A stretch of DNA of 28,440 nucleotides. Origin: Baffinella frigidus. Its lineage: Eukaryota; Cryptophyceae; Cryptomonadales; Baffinellaceae. The position numbers and the translations under genes are program-made. Location: positions 81,842-110,281 of the forward strand of contig MU647261.1 in the NCBI GenBank assembly GCA_026770585.1, in the 5' to 3' direction. Shown in pieces: positions 16,303-23,861 of this stretch; within the stretch, counting starts at the first letter, position 1; each line of letters begins with the position of its first letter. The notes beneath the pieces were generated by a model. The model was not told the origin of the DNA and searched no databases. It saw only the letters and a list, made by a program, of their open reading frames with translations.

Positions 16303-18738
16303 ATGTCTCCTCGAACTGGCAGCACGCGTAGCACTGCCACTGCCAGGCACGCTGTGTCCAAACAGCCAGCCCACACATCACCAACCCTCGCGCGAGAACG
16401 CACAAGGGACAGCACACTCGCTGCCATTACACTGATCCAGAAGAAGTGTGCTGTGGAGGTCATTGCCCGTGTCTTTACACGCAAGTTATGCAAGAGAGCC
16501 TCGTCCACAGCCATGACGATCGCCATAGCAGACAAGTTGACTTACGCCGCCCTCTCCATCCAAGTGCTGGCTGCCAAGACCACCCTCGGTACTGCGAAGT
16601 TGCTCCGTCGTGTATGTGCCATCGCGACCACGACCACATCGCCGGTTGCACACTCATTGACAAACGTTACCAACACACGCAAGTTCATGTCTATCTTCAT
16701 GGTCCTTCACAACAACGGTCGCAACTGGTTCGAGTTGATCGGTTCATCGGAGAAGACGCTTCTCATCGCCGCACGTATGCTCATGCAAGAGTTTGAGCGG
16801 CTCCGCACAGAAGCGCTCCCCGACGCGTCCACAGCGCCCGTCGTGACCACCTTCGCCACCCTACTCGCAAACTACTACGACGTCTTCGATATGTGGAACC
16901 GCCAAGATGCACTCAAGCAGCTGCGACATCTCGAAATCGTCATGGGGACTCTTTACGAGACCGAGGAATATCTTACCGACCTTTGTCCCGACACACTGCC
17001 TCTGCGCACGAGGCTGCGAGCACAGCGACACGTGATTCGTATGCGCATGTCCACGATTGCGACAGATGTAGCACAACTCGAGAAGACAGAGACACGTCTC
17101 ATGCTGCAACGCAGTGCGAGGTTCGAGCAACGCAGCATGCCTGCTATGCAGGGCGACACGCTTCTCCCGATGGAATCGTACAGCCCCGCGTCGGCGTGCC
17201 AGCAATCTGCGGAGAGTGCCAAAGGTCTCAACTACGAGACTGTGTCACTCTCGATCTCGAACGCCATCAAGTCGATGAGTCCTGCAGACCTTCTTCTTCC
17301 TAAGCCACGTAACATACATGTCGTGTACGAGCTCCTGTTACACCCTACGTTCTTCATCGGATGCGACATGACACATTCTCCGAAGATCGACAAAATGATC
17401 AAAGTGGTCAACCGGATTACCATCCGAGTACTCCGAGACGAGCTCGCGTCGACACCTCGGTGCTTCACACATTTCATCTCTCTCATGCGAAGCATCCAAT
17501 CTTTTATCGCAGGGCTGCGTGTTTCGAGCGTTTGGTCGAAAGCACTCCAGCCGTCAATCTGTCGCTTACTCGACATGGACTTCATTACGCAACAAATCGA
17601 AGACGGGTGCTTCAACGGATCGAGTTGCTGCAAGCTCGTGCGCGACATCGTTGCGGTGTTTGACATGCACGCGCCCACATACGTCGCACACCGGACCCGT
17701 GTACCTGGTGCATGGACTACAATCGACAAGGAGATAACGACGGCCTTCGCCACGGACTCCCCCGATAAAGACGCACAAGCACTCGCCATCTGCCATGCAA
17801 TTAACTTCGTCCGTCACTTAGTCGACGGTGTATACAATGCTACGGAAAATACCGTGGTCGAAGAAACTCGAAGCTTTGCCAAGAACCATGGAGTGGCGTC
17901 AATGCGCCAAGTCATCACAGACAGGATTGATTTGGGTGAAATCAAGTTCGACACCACAAACGACTGGCTGCGACGCACGATGTGCAGTGACGATGGTCAA
18001 TGGATGCACATGTACAACTCGAGCAAAGAGCCGCAGAGAATACAGGCAGTGTCCCGGCTTGTCTCTATGGGGATAGTCGCTATGGTATGCAAACCCAACA
18101 CCTGCTACGCCACCGACGCAGCTACGATGCCAGAGACGTTAGGCTGGGACTTTGAGCGTATCCGATGCAGTCGCCAGAAGTTCAACCAGTTGGTCACAGT
18201 GTCAACCATCAGCTACCTGGTAGCTGAGTGGGCTCGGAGCAAAGGCCTACGGGAGACAACGCTTTGCCATGTCGCGCAACCTCTCACCTCTTCAATCCTC
18301 AAATGGGAGGACGTGCCTGGTCTCGTATCAGCGGCAATGGCAATCGTCAGATCCCAAATGCAAGGCTTCGAAGAAGCCGACTACAACCGACTGCACTCAC
18401 GCCTCATGGCAAATCTATCCAACGCCAACGACCCCGTCGTCGAGTTGTTTACAAAACGTATCCGTCGTGTTCTTCTCTTCAACATCAACACATCGTCCGA
18501 CACATCGCAACCTGTTAGAGGTTCTACAGATGACTTGTTCGGAGGGCCTGTATCGAAGCATGTCATCTCTGTAATATCCCCACTCGTGCAAGGTATGAGC
18601 GCGTGTATCCACCGCATGTCCGCTATCAACACGGTTGTTTTCGCCGAACACTACAACCGAATGGTCCTACGCAACGTGACCAACTTCTACGTCGATCAGA
18701 TCAGCTGTCATTCATCTTCACTGTCTCATAGACAGTGA
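16303..18738 (+). CDS. TCP11-like protein, 811 residues
   Basis: I use the ATG at 16303; the open frame starts further upstream in the GACTAA repeat with a TTG. A basic N-terminus is followed at about 39-62 by an IQ-like segment (LAAITLIQKKCAVEVIARVF), a feature of several TCP11 family members. From about residue 343 the pattern fits the TCP11 domain: ELLLHPTFF, a helix, SLMRSIQSFIAGL, then at about 420 LLDMDFITQQIEDGC. That last part matches the family's 'LD-x-D-[LF]-I-x-QQ-x-x-x-G' signature, followed by an 'APTYVAHR' segment comparable to its APxRD motif. Cellular TCP11 proteins act in cAMP signalling in sperm and in plant or fungal signalling; a virus copy suggests capture. A viral role is unknown. 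Confidence 0.7.
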   Translation: MSPRTGSTRSTATARHAVSKQPAHTSPTLARERTRDSTLAAITLIQKKCAVEVIARVFTRKLCKRASSTAMTIAIADKLTYAALSIQVLAAKTTLGTAKLLRRVCAIATTTTSPVAHSLTNVTNTRKFMSIFMVLHNNGRNWFELIGSSEKTLLIAARMLMQEFERLRTEALPDASTAPVVTTFATLLANYYDVFDMWNRQDALKQLRHLEIVMGTLYETEEYLTDLCPDTLPLRTRLRAQRHVIRMRMSTIATDVAQLEKTETRLMLQRSARFEQRSMPAMQGDTLLPMESYSPASACQQSAESAKGLNYETVSLSISNAIKSMSPADLLLPKPRNIHVVYELLLHPTFFIGCDMTHSPKIDKMIKVVNRITIRVLRDELASTPRCFTHFISLMRSIQSFIAGLRVSSVWSKALQPSICRLLDMDFITQQIEDGCFNGSSCCKLVRDIVAVFDMHAPTYVAHRTRVPGAWTTIDKEITTAFATDSPDKDAQALAICHAINFVRHLVDGVYNATENTVVEETRSFAKNHGVASMRQVITDRIDLGEIKFDTTNDWLRRTMCSDDGQWMHMYNSSKEPQRIQAVSRLVSMGIVAMVCKPNTCYATDAATMPETLGWDFERIRCSRQKFNQLVTVSTISYLVAEWARSKGLRETTLCHVAQPLTSSILKWEDVPGLVSAAMAIVRSQMQGFEEADYNRLHSRLMANLSNANDPVVELFTKRIRRVLLFNINTSSDTSQPVRGSTDDLFGGPVSKHVISVISPLVQGMSACIHRMSAINTVVFAEHYNRMVLRNVTNFYVDQISCHSSSLSHRQ

Positions 18739-18806
18739 AACGGGCTACTAGAGCATAGGCACACTTGTCTCATAGACAGCGAAACGGGCTACTAGAGCAT
18801 AGGCAG
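18723..18806. repeat. 44-base tandem duplication over the TCP11-like stop codon
   Basis: The unit gtctcatagacag...ggctactagagcataggca occurs twice (18723 and 18767). The first copy contains the gene's TGA; the second has CGA at that place. Confidence 0.85.
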
Positions 18807-18829
18807 TGTGCTGGGGTTATGCGGTGTGT

Positions 18830-18835
18830 AATAAA
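18830..18835 (+). terminator. AATAAA signal of the TCP11-like gene
   Basis: AATAAA is 92 bases after the stop codon, just past the 44-base duplication. It is likely the polyadenylation signal. Confidence 0.55.
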
Positions 18836-18867
18836 AGCAGACAAATGTACTTGCTCAAGTGATTTAC

Positions 18868-20247
18868 TCAATTCGGTGTGTATTTCGCATCGCTTCTCAC
18901 TAAATCATAGGTAGAACTTCTGATGAAATGTGCTAGATCGGTGGCATCGACAGTGTCCAACAACGAAATACCCTTGGTGTAGTTCTCACGCTCTAGCATC
19001 TCGCGCATGTCTTGGTCGATTTCTTCGTCTGTTTCTTCGTCGTGCTTCGCCCACCCAAACCACCCCCGGTGTCGCTGCGTTTGGGCTGGCTCTTTCGCTT
19101 GGACCACCATTCGCAAAACATGCTTCTCCGTTACTAGTAGCAGCGAAATTACCAACTGCATTCGGTTGTACCATTTTTGCAGACAATCACTTGATAGGTG
19201 GCGTCTTTTGTCTGCGGCCGCCTCGACCACAACTTGAAGCGGAGTGAAACCACCGAGGTTTTGCAGAAAGAGGTTTGCACCAGACTCAAGCAATAGTACC
19301 ACCATCCCAAGATTCCCATGCATTGCTGCCATGTGCAATGCTGTATACTGGGACGCCGCGGCACAGTCTACGACTGCACCGTGTGCGATCAAGACATTTG
19401 CGACATCGACAGCATTTTCCATTGCGTTCTTGGCTGAAAACATGCAGGCCTCGTGTAAGGGTGTACGGTTGAAATGCTTTGAGCAGGCTTTCACCATACA
19501 AGTCACTTCTGCATGACCGCTAGACTCGAGTAAAAGGATACTTGCTTGAGTGTGCTCGTTCTGCACGGCGTAGTGTAGAGGTGTCATACCATCTTTGTCT
19601 TGGTATGACGGGTATGCTTTGGCTGCAATCAATGCCTGCAACACTTCACAGTCTCCGTGTTCCGCTGCGCTGTGGATGGGGAACTTGTTCGAGCCCGTGC
19701 TTTTGACATTTGGGTACGCCTTGTACCTGAGAAGAAGCAATGCCATCTGTTTGTTCGTATCACTGTCTCTCTCGAGAGCTAGTGTTATCAGCGCCTTTTC
19801 TCTGTACGCTTCATTCGCGTTTGCGTGGTGTCTAAGCAGAACAGATGCCGTCTGTGTATATCCCTTACTCACTGCGAGCCATATAGCTGACATCTCGTTG
19901 TTGTACTTGCAAGAGACAACTGCGTGGTTGTTGAGGAGAATGTCTGCGGCATCAGCTTTGTTGGCGTTTACCGCAAGGATTAGGGGTGTATTACCGTTCC
20001 CGGGTGTCGGAAGCTCTGCGTGGACCGGTATACTAAACAACCACTCAAGGATTTGTACTTGGCCTTGCTCGCTTGCGACATGTACCAGGGTAAGCAATCT
20101 ATACGGAGCACTGCTTTCAGTAAACCATGTATCTATCGGTGTACCGACGGGTATTCCAACCGTATATGCATCCACTACAGAATGCAAATCACCTTTCTTG
20201 ACGAAAGCTTCAATTTCGTGGAAAAAATGATCAAGGTGGCGACCCAT
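18868..20247 (-). CDS. Ankyrin-repeat protein, 459 residues
   Basis: About eight to nine ankyrin repeats lie between residues 15 and 340. Visible units include GNTPLILAVNANKADAADIL, KFPIHSAAEHGDCEVLQALI, MTPLHYAVQNEHTQASILLL, RTPLHEACMFSAKNAMENAV, QYTALHMAAMHGNLGMVVLL and GFTPLQVVVEAA. The C-terminal 120 residues are charged (Glu/Asp-rich) with no recognised domain and no obvious F-box or PRANC end. Ankyrin proteins bind other proteins, and large viruses often use them to alter host signalling. The ATG at 20245-20247 fits the start of the first repeat region. It lies in an accessory block with the second ankyrin gene and the chromodomain gene. Confidence 0.9.
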   Translation of the reverse strand: MGRHLDHFFHEIEAFVKKGDLHSVVDAYTVGIPVGTPIDTWFTESSAPYRLLTLVHVASEQGQVQILEWLFSIPVHAELPTPGNGNTPLILAVNANKADAADILLNNHAVVSCKYNNEMSAIWLAVSKGYTQTASVLLRHHANANEAYREKALITLALERDSDTNKQMALLLLRYKAYPNVKSTGSNKFPIHSAAEHGDCEVLQALIAAKAYPSYQDKDGMTPLHYAVQNEHTQASILLLESSGHAEVTCMVKACSKHFNRTPLHEACMFSAKNAMENAVDVANVLIAHGAVVDCAAASQYTALHMAAMHGNLGMVVLLLESGANLFLQNLGGFTPLQVVVEAAADKRRHLSSDCLQKWYNRMQLVISLLLVTEKHVLRMVVQAKEPAQTQRHRGWFGWAKHDEETDEEIDQDMREMLERENYTKGISLLDTVDATDLAHFIRSSTYDLVRSDAKYTPN

Positions 20248-20335
20248 TCAGAATAGGTGATGTGTGCGGTGTACGGCCTACGCTATCTCTTTAATAGTTA
20301 CGTGAAGAACAGGTGTGCAGCGACAGAGCCAATGT

Positions 20336-20458
20336 TTGTTTGTATTGTTTGTTTGTATTGTTTGTTTGTATTGTCTCACACACACATACACACACACACA
20401 CATTGTTTGTATTGTTTGTTTGTATTGTCTCACACACACATACACACACACACACATC
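20336..20458. repeat. Duplicated TTGTTTGTA / CACACA repeat, 54-base unit
   Basis: Two near-identical 54-base units, each with tttgtttgtattgtctcaca followed by a (CA)n run, fill the gap between the ankyrin and chromodomain genes. Confidence 0.85.
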
Positions 20459-20474
20459 CACCGGGTTGCCCATT

Positions 20475-21233
20475 TCACTCGCCACCCGAATCAATGTCGT
20501 TGGCATAGTCGATGAGCGCGTTTATCGCACGCATTGCGAGTTTTTGCTTCTTGACTTTGTCGGTGAGGCGCTTGAGCGAGGGGTTTGCCTTCAATCCAAC
20601 CGGGATGTCGACGACCTCGGCGTCACTATCATCCTCGTCAAGGATCAACTTCCGGGTGTTGCGATACGGACATTTGCAGCGCTTCGTGGCACTGGCATAC
20701 CCCTTGCCAGATGACACATCGGTCTTTTGGGTTTGCTTGCGCCTGCGCTTGCCCGCAGTGAGGGTGTCGTCGTCTTCAGACGAGTCAGATTCAACAGCTT
20801 CTTCCTCGTCGGAGTCAGCGTCGGTGGCAGCGTCGGAGGCATCGCCAGAGTCAGTGTCAGAGTCAGCGTCGGAGGCATCGTCAGAGCCAGCGTCGGAGGC
20901 ATCGTCAGAGCCAGCGTCGGAGGCATCGTCAGAGTCAGCGTCAGAGTCAGAGTCGGACCTCGCATCAGATCCCGCATCATTCTCGTCATCGCCTTTGCGA
21001 GCGATATAGAAACGCGAGGTTCTCTTGAAGAACGATGGAAGCTCGCCGATCCACATGTTGTCGCTGCACTTGTACCCCTTCCACTTCACAAGATACTCAC
21101 GACCATACTCACCCTCGCGCGCTGCAACAACTGATTCGATCTCATAGAGAAGCTGTTTCTGGACAATGGGCTTCGGTACGAAGCTCCTCTGTGACTTTGT
21201 CTTGTAGACAACCCCATCCGACCTCACGAGCAT
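20475..21233 (-). CDS. Chromodomain protein with acidic repeat tail, 252 residues
   Basis: The start is the ATG at 21231-21233; the longer frame begins with GTG. Residues about 28-78 form a chromodomain: LLYEIESVV, EYLVKWKGY (47-54), then NMWIGELPSFFK. The three aromatic cage positions that grip methyl-lysine in HP1 and Polycomb proteins are present as Y30, W51 and Y54. A long Asp/Ser/Ala repeat tail (DASDAGSD units, about 85-145) follows, then a basic patch GKRRRK and a Cys/Lys-rich segment (KRCKCPYRN). Chromodomains read methylated histone tails. Together with the SET gene downstream, this suggests manipulation of host or viral chromatin. An origin from a cellular or retroelement chromodomain is possible. 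Confidence 0.85.
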   Translation of the reverse strand: MLVRSDGVVYKTKSQRSFVPKPIVQKQLLYEIESVVAAREGEYGREYLVKWKGYKCSDNMWIGELPSFFKRTSRFYIARKGDDENDAGSDARSDSDSDADSDDASDAGSDDASDAGSDDASDADSDTDSGDASDAATDADSDEEEAVESDSSEDDDTLTAGKRRRKQTQKTDVSSGKGYASATKRCKCPYRNTRKLILDEDDSDAEVVDIPVGLKANPSLKRLTDKVKKQKLAMRAINALIDYANDIDSGGE

Positions 21234-21454
21234 GCTTGAGAGGGTGTGGGTCTGTATTCCGTGTCTTCTATGATTACCTGTTGCCACATAGAGACATTTT
21301 AAGTGTGTGGACACGTATTCTATGTAGAAATTTGCTCTATTATTGGCATTGGCAAACACATGTTGTAAATCTCACTAAATCCCGTCCGTCATACCCAAAG
21401 AAACAATTTGGTTGTTTGCAACACGTACACATGTTACGACACAAATACCAGTCA

Positions 21455-21559
21455 TATCCCTTAAGTGCCCAGTAGGCTCATACGCCCTACGGTAGGGCCC
21501 TAGGACCTTCCTAGGACCTCTTGGCCTTCAAATTTGACTACCTGGGCACTTAAGGGATA
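21455..21559 (+). mobile_element. Miniature inverted-repeat element, family A (105 bp)
   Basis: A complete copy: TATCCCTTAAGTGCCCAGTA at one end and CTGGGCACTTAAGGGATA at the other, with the palindromic core gccctacggtagggccctag. It ends only 25 bases before the ATG of the ankyrin gene at 21585, so that gene's core promoter would lie inside or at the edge of the element. The rest of the 21234-21584 gap shows nothing else clear. Confidence 0.85.
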
Positions 21560-21584
21560 CACACTCTCGAAATAGACACAGGAG

Positions 21585-22535
21585 ATGTCTGTACACGAGG
21601 GTTCCATACCCAGCGATGGCTATGATTCCATGGACACAGATGGGTCCATCGACAGCACCCGCGATGCTACCACAATAAACCCCCAAGCATGCTATCATAC
21701 AGGCGATAGACTGCCACCACTTGTCGCAGCAGTCCATAGAAACGATCTCCAAGCAGTCGGTCGTCTACTAGACATCCAAGGCGCTGACATCGAACTCAGG
21801 GAACCATCGCTCGGTCGTACAGGTTTGCACATTGCTGTACAATTTGGACAATTCGACATGGTCGAACTTCTGCTTCACAGCGGTGCTTCTGTGACAGCCG
21901 TAAGTCCTCGCGGGGAGACCATATTGAACATTGCAGCTCTGGGAGGTACCGCGCTTGTGTACGAGAGGATCATACACACATTGCTACTCCACGGTGCAGA
22001 CATCCACCAGTTAGGATGTATGCAGAGAACAGCGTTACATACAGCAGTTATATCGGCTTCCTCAAAGGTCGTGAGCATGTTACTTACATACGGGGCTGAC
22101 GTATCTGCTCAAGACATTATGGGACACAACTCGCTACATTGCGTGGCCTGGAGGAGAGCGAGTTCACTGGTTGTACGACAGAAAATCACCAGGATCCTGC
22201 TTGCACACGGAACAAACGTCGGGGCCAAGATCGATATAATGGTGGCCACGGCTACAGACATGCCAACCAACACCGGCTCGGATTCAGAGGACACCGCAGA
22301 GTTTACTCCAGAGCAAATCGCAGAGCCATCGATTAGACGTATCATGCGAGAAGCATTTACTCTACTTGTCGAGCAATATGCAGACATCCAATCAGTTGAT
22401 GAAGCGCGGTTCGAACTCGCACGTCGGGCTAAGTTGACGGCGTTCTCCATGGGTCACCACCAACGCCTTGGGCATGATTCACCCGTTCTCACTCTATCGC
22501 CTGACATGTTGAAGATGGTACTTCAATACGTTTGA
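21585..22535 (+). CDS. Ankyrin-repeat protein with F-box-like end, 316 residues
   Basis: After an acidic, disordered N-terminus (about 1-45), about five ankyrin repeats lie at residues 45-210: for example RTGLHIAVQFGQFDMVELLL, GETILNIAALGG, RTALHTAVISASSKVVSMLL and HNSLHCVAWRRA. A charged linker follows. The last residues (LTLSPDMLKMVLQYV) look like the short F-box-type helix that ends many poxviral ankyrin proteins and links them to SCF ubiquitin ligase. That comparison is by pattern only. The ATG follows a family A element, and the 3' untranslated region holds an A-in-B composite element. Confidence 0.85.
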   Translation: MSVHEGSIPSDGYDSMDTDGSIDSTRDATTINPQACYHTGDRLPPLVAAVHRNDLQAVGRLLDIQGADIELREPSLGRTGLHIAVQFGQFDMVELLLHSGASVTAVSPRGETILNIAALGGTALVYERIIHTLLLHGADIHQLGCMQRTALHTAVISASSKVVSMLLTYGADVSAQDIMGHNSLHCVAWRRASSLVVRQKITRILLAHGTNVGAKIDIMVATATDMPTNTGSDSEDTAEFTPEQIAEPSIRRIMREAFTLLVEQYADIQSVDEARFELARRAKLTAFSMGHHQRLGHDSPVLTLSPDMLKMVLQYV

Positions 22536-22545
22536 GCCTTGCTAG

Positions 22546-22737
22546 TGGCTATACGTCTCGAGGTAGTGAATTCACTGTACAATCAGTGGATTTGTACCAG
22601 ATTGCGGTCCGGTTACACGACCCAGACGTATCCCTTAAGTGCCCAGGTAGTCAAATTTGACGGCCAAGAGGTCCTAGGCAGGTCCTAGGGCCCTACCGTA
22701 GGGTGTATGAGCCTACTGGGCACTTGAGGGATAGCCA
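22546..22737 (+). mobile_element. Family B element with nested family A element
   Basis: B ends TGGCTATACGTC and ATAGCCA, with CTAG duplications at 22542-22545 and 22738-22741. A complete A element (105 bases including flanking TAT/ATA) sits at 22629-22733 inside B's right terminal repeat, splitting its TATA. The composite lies 7 bases after the ankyrin stop codon. Confidence 0.87.
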
Positions 22738-22831
22738 CTAGGTAAGTATCTGCTAAGACTGTAATACCAGCTGGCGGTGCCAGCTGTTGAGACAAGCGCT
22801 TGCTTCGGTCAATCATTTAAGATACGTGTTT

Positions 22832-22837
22832 AATAAA
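22832..22837 (+). terminator. AATAAA signal downstream of the second ankyrin gene
   Basis: AATAAA lies about 295 bases after the stop at 22535, beyond the nested elements. The elements therefore sit in the likely 3' untranslated region. The minus strand carries ATTAAA here, possibly used by the neighbouring gene. Confidence 0.45.
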
Positions 22838-22859
22838 AGACAAAACATAAACACATATG

Positions 22860-23330
22860 CTAACCTGGCCCCATGAAACCAAACGGAACACGCATGGGTG
22901 GTCCATCTCCCCACGTTGAAGGTACGGTAAACGTATTGCCCGGAGACACAAGTGGTGATTGCGGACGAGTAAAATAGCCATCATCCTGTACAAAGCTGTG
23001 GTGTGGAGACTCTACGGGCGTCGAAGGAGTGGGCGTGAACCGCTGTAGATCTGCATCTGGAGTGGGTCGCCAGAACGTGTCACCACCCCACATATAGTGC
23101 AGTGCTTCGTATCCCCATTGAAGTGGGTAATGCGCGTCAAACCCCAAGCTGTTCTCCCCAAACGCTGCAACCTCGTCACCGAACCCGCTATCTACATGGT
23201 CGATGCCACAATCAGAAGCATCGAATCGAGGATCCGTCGGGTGTAACCCATTGTCATCCGTGAGTGCCAGGTACTCTGCGACTGACATGGTATCAGGTAC
23301 ACACGCCCAAAAGTTATCTACGTCACCCAT
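22860..23330 (-). CDS. Small acidic, Pro-rich protein, 156 residues
   Basis: The start at 23328-23330 (MGDVDNF) is chosen because a TATATAAA box at 23373-23380 leaves room for transcription to begin. Upstream ATGs at 23363 and 23384 are inside or beyond the box. The protein is acidic in the first half (about 10 Asp in residues 20-70), with aromatic residues, and Pro/Thr-rich at the end. There is no signal peptide, membrane segment or domain. The composition fits an activation-domain-like or disordered viral regulator, as inference. Confidence 0.6.
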   Translation of the reverse strand: MGDVDNFWACVPDTMSVAEYLALTDDNGLHPTDPRFDASDCGIDHVDSGFGDEVAAFGENSLGFDAHYPLQWGYEALHYMWGGDTFWRPTPDADLQRFTPTPSTPVESPHHSFVQDDGYFTRPQSPLVSPGNTFTVPSTWGDGPPMRVPFGFMGPG

Positions 23331-23372
23331 CGAGGTGGCGAAAACTCTGGTACACAGAGCCATGTGATAACG

Positions 23373-23380
23373 TTTATATA
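23373..23380 (-). promoter_or_regulatory. TATA box of the acidic protein gene
   Basis: Minus strand TATATAAA (23373-23380) lies 43 bases before the chosen ATG at 23330. Confidence 0.65.
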
Positions 23381-23403
23381 ACATAGAAGCTATCGCTTAA
23401 GGC

Positions 23404-23690
23404 CGCGTGTGTAGGCATAGGCCATGTAGAGGCATAGGCATAGGCCCTCTAGGGTCCTAGAGGGCGTGGTTCCTTATGAGCGAGGTACCCCTGTAGAGGC
23501 ATGGGCAAAGGCCCTCTAGAGTCCTAGAGGCCCTGTAGAGGCATGGGCAAAGGCCCTCTAGAGTCCTAGAGGCCCTGTAGAGGCATGGGCAAAGGCCCTC
23601 TAGAGTCCTAGAGGGGGTGGTTCCTTATGAGCGAGGTACCCCTGTAGAGGCATAGGCAAAGGCCCTCTAGAGGTATAGGCAGGTGCCCCT
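23404..23690. repeat. 42-base tandem repeats with CTAGAG palindromes
   Basis: The unit ctgtagaggcatgggcaaag...ccctctagagtcctagagg recurs at 23491, 23533 and 23575 (42-base period), with a partial copy at 23642. A larger unit (gtggttccttatgagcgagg) recurs around it. The gap 23331-23861 shows no gene. It could be a structural or origin-like region; nothing decides that. Confidence 0.85.
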
Positions 23691-23797
23691 GTAGCCCAGG
23701 CATTGCAGACACAAGACACGTGTTTCACGGTGAATAAAGGTATTCCAGTTCGGCACACTTACGGTCACACAGACACACACGTACCCTATGTAGACAT

Positions 23798-23821
23798 GCG
23801 ACTAGTCCCAGGACTAGTCGC
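23798..23821. repeat. Near-perfect palindrome near the SET gene end
   Basis: Arms gcgactagtcc (23798-23808) and ggactagtcgc (23811-23821) with a 2-base loop, 40 bases past the SET stop codon. It may form a hairpin at the end of the transcript. Confidence 0.7.
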
Positions 23822-23861
23822 CTAGTCCTACTCATCTTCGCGCGCAAACTCACTACTACTC

